Assembly (NCBI GenBank): GCA_013339895.1
Contig: JABACO010000016.1
Span: 2,623,767-2,687,766, forward strand
DNA length: 64,000 nucleotides
Direction: 5' to 3'
From: Ephydatia muelleri
Lineage: Eukaryota > Porifera > Demospongiae > Spongillida > Spongillidae
Shown: positions 11,317 through 24,364 of the stretch, piece after piece
Layout of the letters: each line of letters starts with the position of its first letter
Position numbering within the stretch: position 1 is the first letter of the stretch
Translations under genes and position numbers: made by a program
Notes under the pieces: generated by a model
Databases searched by the model: none
What the model was told of the DNA's origin: nothing
The model's input: the letters and a program-made list of their open reading frames with translations, nothing else

Positions 11317-12480
11317 GGTATGTTCTTGTTGTAATGTTATTAGTGCATTGAGCACTATTCAATGAATAGATTAAATGCTTGCTGTACTTGGGATACAGAA
11401 ATCGGTACCTGTTCTGACTTCATACTTGGGCCAAGTTAAGGTGCCGTGTGGAAAAGGAAACAGAACTTGGCTGGTTTGTGTAGCTAGGGACCAGACTCTA
11501 AGTTTTTAGTGTTTCGACTATGGGCATTAAATTGATCTCTAACTTGTTGAACGTCGGAATGTCGGCGGTATCAATTTGCTTGTAGATATGCGTTTATGTC
11601 ATGGGTATACTCTGTTCGAAGTTGGACATTGCCACGAGTTCAAAGCCATAGGAGGAAGTATTGGCAGGGTTAGGTCAGAGATTATATTATCTCTGGTTAG
11701 GTGGACCGCAGACACGCCACACTCTGTTGACTAAAGATGATAGACTGATAATTCTGCATTTTAACACCTGATCCACGAGAAAGGACCAGTTTTTAGGCTA
11801 GTTTCGAGATTTCTTCATGCCATAAGTGGCTCAGATAAGCCTTTAGTTCAGGCTTCTAGGTCCTTTGCAAGGTCAAGCTTCTCAAAGGAAACTCTAGCCT
11901 TCTTCTGCTGGTACCAATTGATCCTTCAGATTGAGGCCTTCTACGCTTACATCCATTAGTAGAAGTGGACACTGCCTCCATCTGATACTGCATCACGCTT
12001 CTTCTGCACTGAAATCTGTGATATTTTGGCACAACGTATACAACTCATGCATGGAACAAACACGTCTAGGGGACAGTGAGGGAGGGGTAGAGCCTCAATA
12101 GTCCAGCTATCCAAATCCGGGTTACCAACTCCCCGATACTTCTAAAATCAGCACTTAAATCAGTCTGTCTCACGAGCAGGTTGATCTGGAAGGTTCTATT
12201 GTGCAGCCCAGTAGTCTGCTGTTAATTATACATTACAATTACTACAGATGCCTTCACACCTTTCTTTTCATGCAATGTAAGGAAGGTGCCACATCAGCAC
12301 AGAGGTCACATAGCTCATCATCACACAGGGTGTCTAATTGAGGTGTAATCACTTTGTCCACAATGGTGAAGTTGTCTATGTGGAAAGTCACCTTCATAGC
12401 CTCTTGTTGCTTGGGTTTTTGTGTGTGTTTGTGTTGTGATTCAGAATATTCCCTGTGTTGCATAGTGTGTAGTTATTTTG
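11317..12480. other. Unassigned DNA
   Basis: No exon with protein similarity and no transposon ends recognised. Homology to the downstream tandem unit begins near 12480. Confidence 0.5.
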
Positions 12481-13837
12481 AATTATGTGCCCAACAAGTG
12501 ATCTTTGTTTAGTACATGCACACCTGTGCTAAAGCTTGCTGCATGCTTCTCCTTCCACCTTTGGCCTCTATAGCAGCCTTGCACTTTTAGTACGGTAGTG
12601 CAAACATGAAAATAACACCATCACCAGCTTCTCTTAACTCTTAGGCAACACTTCAAACATCTCTGTAGTACAAAAACCTTCTCTGATTACCATTGTAGCT
12701 ATGGTCAAAGTGCATTTTATTGTGAATAAAGTATCTTGATTTTAGAAACTGAATAGTAGACACTATCATGGAATGAATACTGTGTCATGAACATGTAAAC
12801 AAGTAGTGATTGTCCAATGAGCCTGTTATATCCAACAGGGTGAAATGGTTTGCGAACATTAGAACCATCTTGAGGTTTATCAGTGTAGTGCAAACAAAGA
12901 ATACAATAGGGTAGCATGTTGCATTTGGCTTGTTGCATGGTGTCATTAATAACCTGGTGTATGAATTTCACCTTTCTCTTCTTAAACATGAATACACAAT
13001 CATCCTATATCAGCCGGTAAGTTATGCATGTGGAAATTTGTATTCTGTAATGATTCTTTTACATATTGGCTATGATGGTGTGGTATGCTATGAGATAATG
13101 AAGCATGCCAATAGAGTATTCTGCAGTTAAGCCATCCCATAAAATTGAATGTGACATATTTGCAACGTGTGTACATAAGTAGTAGAAAGTGGTGTAATGA
13201 ATGTGCAATGCTTCCCATGTTTGCTAGCATTTTTACATGTGTCTTTGCAGAAGCTTGACTTTGTGTTGTTGCAGAATTGTATGTCCTGCACGATATCTTT
13301 GTATAGTATGTGCACATGTGCTAAAGCTTGCTGCCCTTCTCGTTCCACCTTTGGTCTGTATAGCAGCCTTGTGCTGGTTGTTTGGAGACGTTCAGAAGTT
13401 TATTAGGTAGCGCAAACGAGCCTATCATGTCATCACAAGTTTTACTTAAGCCTTAGGCATCACTTTGAAAATCTATGAAGCACAAGAATGGATCTCATTG
13501 TGTCATTGTCAGAACGGTCAAAGTTCATTCCGTTGTGAAATAACATTTGTTTTTAGATTCAAGGGGAATTGTACGGCTAAGTTTAGTACCATGTTGGGTG
13601 TATCAGCCTACCGTAACCCAAAAATATACTATCTAACCGAGTATTCATTCATTCATTTTTTCATCTTTCTCTTCTTATGCATGAATACACAATCATCCTA
13701 TATCAGGAGGTAAGTTATGCATGTGGATATTTGTATTCTGTAATGATTCTTTTACATATTGGCTATGATGGTGTGGTATGCTATGAGATAACGAAGCATG
13801 CCAATAGTGTATTCTGTAGTTAAGCCATCCCATAAAA

Positions 13838-14866
13838 GGGTCAAATCACGTCAGTTCTATCAACTTTTTGCATGACATTGTCCAATCTTGTTCATAACTA
13901 ACCATCTTGTATGTATCATGAAGATGTGTTAAAGTGCAAAGTTTGAGCTCTGTAACACTAACCACATTTGAACTAACATTTATGGCTGCATTGTGTAAAC
14001 CAGGGGGCGTTTCTACTTTATAAAATCATTAATAATCAAGAAATAACCATGCTAATCTTGTTTTGGTATTAAGCGGCAATGCTCGTAATAAACTAACCAT
14101 TAATGTGATTAGGTTTTTTTTTTTAAAAACTCCCTTAAAAGAACCTCACAAATTTTATATAGGCACCATCATCAGACTATGAGCGATCAGGAAAAGCAAT
14201 AGTTAGGCGGGACCTCTGCGGGTTACGGAGATATAGGGCCAAATCGGAGAGGTTTACAAATGTGTTAATTATAGTTTACCCTGCACAAGCTATCGTTTAC
14301 ACAAGCGGCTTTCTTATCTTACGTGCGGCATCTTATAGACCCACATACATTGTATTCTGTCCTGTACGTGTAGCGTGTAAACCATACATTTGTTAGGCTC
14401 GTAAACCTCTCCGATTTGGCCCTATATCTCCGTAACCCGAAGAGGTCCCGCCTAACTATTGCTTTTCCTGATCGCTCATAGTCTGAGGATGGTGCCTATA
14501 TAAATTTGTGAGGTTCTTTTTAAGGGAGTATTTTAGAAAACCTAATTAACGTTGCACAAATTAATGGTTAGTTTATTACGAGCGCTTAATAAATGACACA
14601 CCAAAACAAGCATACAATGACACTTTATAAATTAGCATGGTTATTTTGATCATTAATGACTTTATAACTAGAAACGCCCCCCTGGTTTACACAATGCAGC
14701 CATAAATGGTAAAAATGTTAACAAGCTGTAGTTCAAATGTGGTTAGTGTTACAGAGCTCAAACTTTGCACTTTAACATATCTTCATGATACATACAAGAT
14801 GGTTAGTTATGAACAAGATTGGACAATGTCATGCAAAAAGTTGATAGAACTGACGTGACTTAACCC
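13838..14866. mobile_element. Foldback transposon inserted in the array
   Basis: Inverted ends (GGGTCAAATCACGTCAGTTC and its complement with one or two changes) and long arms pair across 13838-14330 and 14380-14866. AAAA on both sides (13834-13837, 14867-14870) is a possible 4-bp target duplication, though weak because it is a homopolymer. The flanking array sequence is continuous when the element is removed. Termini match the element at 1457-3389. Confidence 0.8.
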
Positions 14867-15136
14867 AAAAATGAATGTGACATATTTGCAACGTGTGTAA
14901 GTAAGTAGTAGAAAGAGTTGTAATGAATATGCAATGCTTCCTTGTATGCTAGCGTATTTACATGTGCCTTTGGGATGCAGAAGTTTGACTGTGTTGTTTG
15001 TTGTGTTGTTGTATACCTTGCACGATATCTTTGTTTAGTATGTGCACATGTGCTAAAGCTTGCTGTGCTTCCCCTTCCACCTTTGGCCTCTCAAACAGCC
15101 CTGTACTGGTTGTTTGGATATGTTCAGAGTTTTGTT

Positions 15137-15927
15137 AGTATATGGAACGTTCTATACGAAAATGGGTCTTGTGGATTTTATTTTATAACATAAAATTTAA
15201 ATCGATATATCTTCCAAAATATTAATGCTATCGGGTAACTATTTTTAACACAACATACCACAGCATTACTATATGTGAAAATCCATTTTGGTGTCTTACA
15301 CATGCGGGGTACCGACGTTTCAAGGTCTGATACCCCGTAGTGTTCAAAACGGCCACATCTTCAGGTAGGAGTGTCCGCATCGATTCAAAATAGGTACCTA
15401 TGGTTTAGGGTCCTACCGCTATTGATTTGTTCTGTTCGTTAGTTTTAGCTTTATCCGTTATGGCGATACAAGTGTGCAAAGAAATGGCATATTTCCCGGA
15501 CGTTAAGCACCATTAACGTATTACGAGGACGTCCTCGAAGCCAGTTGTAATATGTTAATGGCGCGTAACGCCCAGGAAATATGCCATTTCTTTGCACACT
15601 TGTATCTCCATAACGGATAAATCAAAAATTAACGAACAGAACAAATCAATAGCGGTAGGACCCTTCTACATGGGTACCTATTTAGAACCGATTTGGACAC
15701 TCCTATCTAAAGATGTGGCCGTTTTGAACCCTACGGGGTATTGGACCTTAAACGTCGGTACCCCGCATGTGTAAGACACCGAAATGGATTTTCACATATA
15801 CATGTAGTAATGGTGTGGTATGTTGTGTTACACATAGGAACCCGATAGCGTTAATATTTCGAAAGATATATCGATTTAAATTTTAAAATCCACAAGACCC
15901 ATTTTCGTATGGAACGTTCCACATATT
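15137..15927. mobile_element. Second foldback element inserted in the same array unit
   Basis: Hairpin with arms of about 350 bases: GGAACGTTCTATACGAAAAT at 15144 pairs with its inverted copy at 15900-15918. The centre carries TTTGTTCTGTTCGTTA and a CCGTTA..G.GATACAAGTG motif, shared with the 1760-2592 and 55.6-56.4 kb elements. The flanks resume array sequence (compare GTATAGTGGAATTAAGTAC at about 23.0 kb), so this is an insertion, probably with a TA target. Confidence 0.75.
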
Positions 15928-18900
15928 ACAGTATATTGGAATTAAGTACTTTTTTATGCACATGTAAATATGCAGTGAATGTACACGAATCTGGGTTTTT
16001 CTATCAGGTGTTTGCCTAGGTTTCGTACCATGTTGGGTGTATCAGCGTACTGTAACCAAAGAGTACATTATCTAACATCGTATAATGATTGTACATTTTG
16101 CTTGTTGCATTCTGTCATTCAAACAAGTTCTACATATTTTCACCCTTCTCTTCTTAAACATGACTACACAATCATCCTATATCAGGGTGTAAGTTATGCA
16201 TGTGGAAATTTGTATTCTGTAATGATTCTTTTACATATTGACTATGATGGTGTGGAATGCTACAGTGTATGAGATAATGAAGCATGCCAATAGAGTTAAT
16301 AGTGTATTGTGTATTGATTTCTTCCCATTCAAAATAAATGGGTTATATTTGTAACGTGTGTACATAAGTAGTAGATAGTGGTGCAATGTGCAAAGCTTCT
16401 ATGTATGCTAGCGTGACTTTGGGATTCAGAAGCTTAACTGTGTGTTGTTGTAGAATTTTATACCCAGCATGTCATCATTGTTCAGTATGTGCACATGTGC
16501 TAAAGCTTGCTGCCCTTCTCGTTCCACCTTTGGTCTGTATAGCAGCCTAGTGCTGGTTGTTTGGATACGTTCAGAAGTTTGTTAGGTAGCGCAAACGAGC
16601 CTATCATGCCATCACAAGTTTTACTTAAGCCTTGGTATCACTTTGAAACACATCTATGAAGCACAAGAATGGATGTCAATGTGTCATTGTCAGAATGGTT
16701 AAAGTTCAGTCCATTGTGAAATAAAATTTGTTTTTCGATACAAGGGGAATTGTATGGCTAAGTTTAGTACCATGTTGGGTGTATCAGCGTATCGTAACCC
16801 CAAAATATACTATCTAACCTAGTATACTGAGTGTACATTTTGCTTGTTGCATTCTGTCATTAAACGAGCTCCATATTTTTTCATCTTTCTCTTCTTAAAC
16901 ATGAATACACAATCATCCTATATCAGGGGGTAAGTTATGCATGTGGATATTTGTATTCTGTAATGATTCTTTTACATATTGGCTATGATGGTGTGGAATG
17001 CTACAGTGTATGAGATAATGAAGCATGCCAATAGAGTTAATAGTGTATTGTGTATAGATTTCTTCCCATTCAAAATGCATGTGACATATTTGTAACGTGT
17101 GTACATAAGTAGTGGATAGTGGTGCAATGTGCAAAGCTTCCTTGTATGCTAGCGTGACTTTGGGATTCAGAAGCTTAACTGTGTGTTGTTGTAGAATTTT
17201 ATACCCAGCATGTCATCATTGTTCAGTATGTGCACATGTGCTAAAGCTTGCTGCCCTTCTCGTTCCACCTTTGGTCTGTATAGCAGCCTAGTGCTGGTTG
17301 TTTGGATACGTTCAGAAGTTTGTTAGGTAGCGCAAACGAGCCTATCATGCCATCACAAGTTTTACTTAAGCCTTGGTATCACTTTGAAACACATCTATGA
17401 AGCACAAGAATGGATGTCAATGTGTCATTGTCAGAATGGTTAAAGTTCAGTCCATTGTGAAATAAAATTTGTTTTTCGATACAAGGGGAATTGTATGGCT
17501 AAGTTTAGTACCATGTTGGGTGTATCAGCGTATCGTAACCCCAAAATATACTATCTAACCTAGTATACTGAGTGTACATTTTGCTTGTTGCATTCTGTCA
17601 TTAAACGAGCTCCATATTTTTTCATCTTTCTCTTCTTAAACATGAATACACAATCATCCTATATCAGGGGGTAAGTTATGCATGTGGATATTTGTATTCT
17701 GTAATGATTCTTTTACATATTGACTATGATGGTGTGGAATGCTACAGTGTATGAGATAATGAAGCATGCCAATAGAGTTAATAGTGTATTGTGTATAGAT
17801 TTCTTCCCATTCAAAATGCATGTGACATATTTGTAACGTGTGTACATAAGTAGTGGATAGTGGTGCAATGTGCAAAGCTTCCTTGTATGCTAGCGTGACT
17901 TTGGGATTCAGAAGATTAACTGTGTGTTGTTGTAGAATTTTATGCCCAGCACGTGATGATTGTTTAGTATGTGCACATTTGCTAAAGCTTGCTGCCCTTC
18001 TCGTTCCACCTTTGGTCTGTATAGCAGCCTAGTGCTGGTGGTATGGATACGTTCAGAAGTTTGTTAGGTAGCGCAAACGAGCCTATCATGCCATCACAAG
18101 TTTTACTTGAGCCTTAGGTATCACTTTGAAACACATCTATGAAGCACAAGAATGGATCTCATTGTGTCATTGTCAGAACGGTCAAAGTTCAGTCCGATTT
18201 GAAATAAAATTTGTTTTTAGATACAAGGGGAATTTTACGGCTAAGTTTAGTACCATGTTGGGTGTACATGACTAATTATAAGTTAATAGTGTATTCTGTA
18301 TTGATTTCTTCCCATTCAAAATGCATGAGACATATTTGCAACGTGTGTACATAAGTTGTAGATAGTGGTGCAATGAATGTGCAAAGCTTTCTTGTATGTT
18401 AGCAATATAAATGTGTCTTTGGGATTCAGAAGATTGACTGTGTGTTGTTGTAGAATTTTATGCCCTGCACGATATCTTTGTTTAGTATGTGCACATGTGC
18501 TAAAGCTTGCTGCCTTTCTTGTTCCACCTTTGGTCTGTATAGCAGCCTAGTGCGGGTTGTTTGGATACATTCAGAAGTTTGTTAGGTAGCGCAAACGATC
18601 CAATCATGCCATCACAAGTTTAACTTAAGCCTGAGGCATCACTTTGAAACTTCTATGAAGCACAAGAATGGATCTCATTTTGTCATTGTCAGAACGGTCA
18701 AAGTTCATTAATAAAATTTGTTGTTAGATACAAGGGGAATTGTAAGGCTAAGTTTAGTACCATGTTGGGTGTATCTGCGTACCATAGCCCAAAAATATAC
18801 TATCTAACCTAGTATACTGAGTGTACATTTTGCTTGTTGCATTCTGTCATTAAATGAGCTTTATATTTTTTCATCTTTCTCTTTTTAAACTTGAATACAC

Positions 18901-21900
18901 AATCATCCTATATCAGTTTGTAAGTTATGCATGTGGATATTTGTATTCTGTAATGATTCTTTTACATATTGGCCATGATGGTGTGGTATGCTATGTGATA
19001 ATGAAGCATGCCAATAGAGTTAATACTGTATTCTGTATTGATTTCATCCCTTTAATGAATGTGACATATTGTTTTCGTGTGTCTTTGGGATGCATAAGAT
19101 TGACTGTGTGTTGTTACAGAATTGTGTACCCAGTACATGATCTTTGTTAATATGTATTGACTTCATCCCATTCAAAATGAATGTGACATATTTGCAATGT
19201 GTGTACATAAGTAGTAGATAGTGGTGTAATGAATGCATAATGTCTCTACTAAGTGTATGCTAGTGTTTTTGCATGTGTCTTTGGGATGCATAAGATTGAC
19301 TGTGTGTTGTTGCAGAATTGTGTGCCCAGCACATGATCTTTGTTTAGTATGTGCACATGTGCTAAAGCTTGCTGTGCTTCCCCTTCCACCTTTGGCTACT
19401 CAAACAGCCTTGTACTGGTTGTTTGAATATGTTCAGAGTTTTGTTAGGTAGCACAAACGTGCCTATCATGCCATAACTAGTTTTACCTAAGCCTGAGGCA
19501 TCACTTTGAAACATCTATGACGCCCGATGATAGACCTAATTTTGCAATGTCAAAGTTCATTCTGTTGTGAAATTCAAGCATTTTGTTGATGCAAGGATAC
19601 AGTATAATGGAATTAAATAAATTGTTATGCACTTGTATACATACTATGGCTAAGTTTAGTACCATGTTGGGTGTATCAGCGTACCGTAAACCTAAAATAT
19701 ACTATCTAACCTAGTATACTGAGTGTACATTTTGCTTGTTGCATTCTGTCATTAAACAAGCTCTATATTTTTTCATCTTTCTCTTCTTATACATGACTAC
19801 ACAATCATCCTATATCAGGCAGTAAGTTATGCATGTGGATATTTGTATTCTGTAATGATTCTTTTACATATTGACTATGATGGTGTGGAATGCTACAGTG
19901 TATGAGATAATGAAGCATGCCAATAGAGTTAATAGTGTATTGTGTATAGATTTCTTCCCATTCAAATGCATGTGACATATTTGCAACGTGTGTACATAAG
20001 AAGTGGATAGTGGTGCAATGAATGTGCAAAGCTTCCTTGTATGCTAGCGTTTTAAATGTGTCTTTGGGATGCAGAAGATTCACTGTGTGTTGTTGTGGAA
20101 TGTTATGCCCAGCACGTGATGATTGTTTAGTATTTGCACATGTGCTAAAGCTTGCTGCCCTTCTCGTTCCACCTTTGGTCTGTATAGCAGCCTAGTGCTG
20201 GTTGTTTGGATAGGTTCAGACGTTTGTTAGGTAGCGCAAACAAGGCTATCATGCCATCACAAGTTTGCTTTAGGCATCACTTTGAAACGTCTAATAAGCA
20301 CAAGAATGGATCTCATTGTGTCATTGTCAGAACAGTCAAAGTTCATTCCATTGTGAAATAAGATTTGTTTTTAGACAAGGGGAATTGTATGGCTAAGTTT
20401 AGTACCATGTTGTGTGTATCAGGCTACAGTAAACCAATAATATACTGTCTAACCTAGTATACTGAGCGTACATTTTGCTTGTTGCATTCTGTCATTAAAC
20501 GAGCTCTATATTTTTCATCTTTCTCTTCTTCTACATGACTACACAATCATCCTATATCAGCCGGTAAGTTATGCATGTGGAAATTTGTATTCTGTAATGA
20601 TTCTTTTACATATTGACTATGATGGTGTGGAATGCTACAGTGTATGAGATAATGAAGCATGCCAATAGAGTTAATAGTGTATTGTGCATTGATTTCTTCC
20701 CTTTCAATATGCATGTGACATATTTGCAACGTGTGTACATAAGTAGTAGATAGTGGTGCAATGAATGTGCAAAGCTTCCTTGTATGCTAGCGATTTCAAT
20801 GTGTCTTTGGGATTCAGAAGATCTGTGTGTTGTAGAATTTTATGCCCTGCACGATATCGTTGTTAAGTATGTGCGCATGTGCTAAAGCTTGCTGCCCTTC
20901 TCGTTCCACCTTTGGTCTGTATAGCAGCCTAGTGCTGGTTGTTTGGATACGTTCAGAAGTTTGTTAGGTAGCGCAAACGAGCCTATCATGCCATCACAAG
21001 TTTTACTTAAGCCTTAGGCATCACTTTGAAACATCTATGAAGCACAAGAATGGATGTCATTGTGTCATTGTCAGAACAGTCAAAGTTCATTCCGTTGTGA
21101 TATAAAATTTGTTTTTAGATACAAGGGGAATTGTACGGCTAAGTTTAGTACCAAGTTGTGTGTATCAGCCTACCTTAAACCTAAAATATACTATTATACT
21201 GAGTGTACATTTTGCTTGTTGCATTCTGTCATTAAACGAGCTCTATATTTTTTCATCTTTCTCTTCTTAAACATGACTACACAATCATCCTATATCAGGA
21301 GGTAAGTTATGCATGTGGAAATTTGTATTCTGTAATGATTCTTTTACATATTGACTATGATGGTGTGGAATGCTACAGTGTATGAGATAATGAAGCATGC
21401 CAATAGAGTTAATAGTGTATTGTGTATAGATTTCTTTCGTTTCAAAATGAATGTGACATATTTGCAATGTGTGTACTAAGTTGTTGAAAGTGTTGAAATG
21501 AATATGCAATGCTTCGTTATATGCTAGCATATTTACATGAGCCTTTGGGATGCAGAAGTTTGTCTGTGTTGTTTGTTGTGTTGTTGTTGAATTTAATAAC
21601 CCTGCACGATATCTTTGTTTAGTATGTGCACATGTGCTAAAGCCCTGTATAGCAGCCTAGTGCTGGTTGTTTGGATACGTTCAGAAGTTTGTTAGGTAAC
21701 GCAAACAAGCCTATCATGTCATCACAAGTTTTACTTAAGCCTTAGGCATCACTTTGAAACATCTATGAAGCACAAGAATGGATCTTATTATGTCATAGTC
21801 AGAACGGTCATAGTTCATTCCGTTGTGAAATAAAATTTGTTGTACGGCTAAGTTTAGTACCGTGTTGGGTGTATCAGCCTACCGTAACCCCAAAATATAC

Positions 21901-24364
21901 TGTCTAATCTAGTATACTGAGCGTACATTTTGCTTGTTGCATTCTGTCATTAATTGAGCTCTATATTTTTTCATCTTTCTTTTCTTATACATGACTACAC
22001 AATCATCCTATATCAGGAGGTAAGTTATGCATGTGGAAATTTGTATTCTGTAATGATTCTTTTACATATTGACTATGATGGTGTGGAATGCTACAGTGTA
22101 TGAGATAATGAAGCATGCCAATAGAGTTAATAGTGTATTGTGCATTGATTTCATCCCTTTATTGAATGTGACATATTGTTTTCGTGTGTCTTTGGGATGC
22201 ATAAGATTGACTGTGTGTTGTTACAGAATTGTGTACCCAGTACATGATCTTTGTTAATATGCATTGACTTCATCCCATTCAAAATGAATGTGACATACAT
22301 GTATTTGCAATGTGTGTTCATAAGTAGTAGATAGTGGTGTAATGAATGCATAATGTCTCTACTAAGTGTATGCTAGTGTTTTTGCATGTGTCTTTGGGAT
22401 GCATAAGATTGACTGTGTGTTGTTGCAGAATTGTGTGCCCAGCACATGATCTTTGTTTAGTATGTGCACATGTGCTAAAGCTTGCTGTGCTTCCCCTTCC
22501 ACCTTTGGCTACTCAAACAGCCTTGTACTGGTTGTTTGAATATGTTCAGAGTTTTGTTAGGTAGCACAAATGTGCCTATCATGCCATAACTAGTTTTACC
22601 TAAGCCTGAGGCATCACTTTGAAACATCTATGACGCCCGATGATAGACCTAATTTAGCAATGTCAAAGTTCATTCTGTTGTGAAATTCAAGCATTTTGTT
22701 GATGCAAGGATACAATATAATGGAATTAAATAAATTGTTATGCACTTGTATACATACTATGGCTAAGTTTAGTACCATGTTGGGTGTATCAGCGTACCGT
22801 AACCCAAAAATATACTATTAACCTAGTATACTGAGTGTACATTTTGCTTGTTGCATTCTGTCATTAAAACAAGCTCTATATTTTTTCATCTTTCTTTTCT
22901 TAAAAATGAATACACAATCATCCTATATCAGTTTGTAAGTTATGCATGTGGATATTTTGTTTTCTATAATGATTCTGGTTGTTTGAACATGTTCAGAGTT
23001 TTGTTAGAGTATAGTGGAATTAAGTACTTTTTTATGCACATCTAAATATGCAGTGAATGTACATGAATCTGTGTTTTTTTATCAGGTGTTTGGCTAGGTT
23101 TCGTACCATGTTGGGTGTATCAGCCTACCGTAACCCAAAAATATATTATTAACCTAGTATACTGAGCGTACATTTTACTTGTTGCATTCTGTCATTTAAC
23201 GAGCTCTGCATTTTTTCATCTTTCTCTTCTTGTACATGACTACACAATCATCCTATATCAGGTGTGAGTTATGCATGTGTGAAATTTCTATTCTGTAATG
23301 ATTCTTTTACATATTGACTATGATGGTGTGGTATGCTACAGTGTATGAGATAATGAAGCATGCCAATAGAGTTAATAATATTGATTTCTTCCCCTTTCAA
23401 AATGAATGGGTCATATTTGCAATAAGCCTTGGGCATCACTTTGAAACATCTATGAAGCACAAGAATGGATCTCATTGTGTCATTGTCAGAACGGTCAAAG
23501 TTCATTCCGTTGTGATATAAAATTTGTTTTTAGATACAAGGGGAATTGTACAGCTAGGTTTAGTACCATGTTGGGTACCATAACCCAAAAATATACTATT
23601 AACCTAGTATACTGAGCGTACATTTTGCTTGTTGCATTCTGTCATTAAACGAGCTCTTTATTTTCTTTCTCTTCTTAAACATGAATATACAATCATCCTA
23701 TATCAGATTGTAAGTTATGCATGTGGAAATTTGTATTCTGTAATGATTCTTTTACATATTGGCCATGATGGTGTGGAATGCTACAGTGTATGAGATAATG
23801 AAGCATGCCAATAGAGTTAATAGTGTATTCTGTATTGATTTCTTCCCTTTCAAAATGAATGTGACATATTTGCAACCTGTGTACATAAGTAGTAGATAGT
23901 GGTGCAATGAATGTGCAGAGCTTCCTTGTATGCTAGCGTATATACATGTGCCTTTGGGATGCAGAAGTTTGTCTTAGTTGTTTGTTGTGTTGTTGTTGAA
24001 TTTAATAACCCTGCACGATATCTTTGTTTAGTATGTGCACATGTGCTAAAGCTTGCTGCCCTTCTTGTTCCACAGTTGGTCTGTATAGCAGCCTAGTGCT
24101 GGTTGTTTGGATATGTTCAGAAGTTTGTTAGGTAGCGCAAACGAACCTATCATACCATCACAAGTTTTACTTAAGCCTTGGGCATTACTTTGAAACATCT
24201 ATGAAGCACAAGAATGGACCTCATTGTGTCATTGTCAGAACGGTCAAAGTTCATTCCGTTGTGATATACAATTTGTTTTTTGATACAAGGGGAATTGTAT
24301 GGCTAAGTTTAGTACCATGTTGGGTGTATCAGCCTACCGTAACCCAAAAATATACTATCTAATC

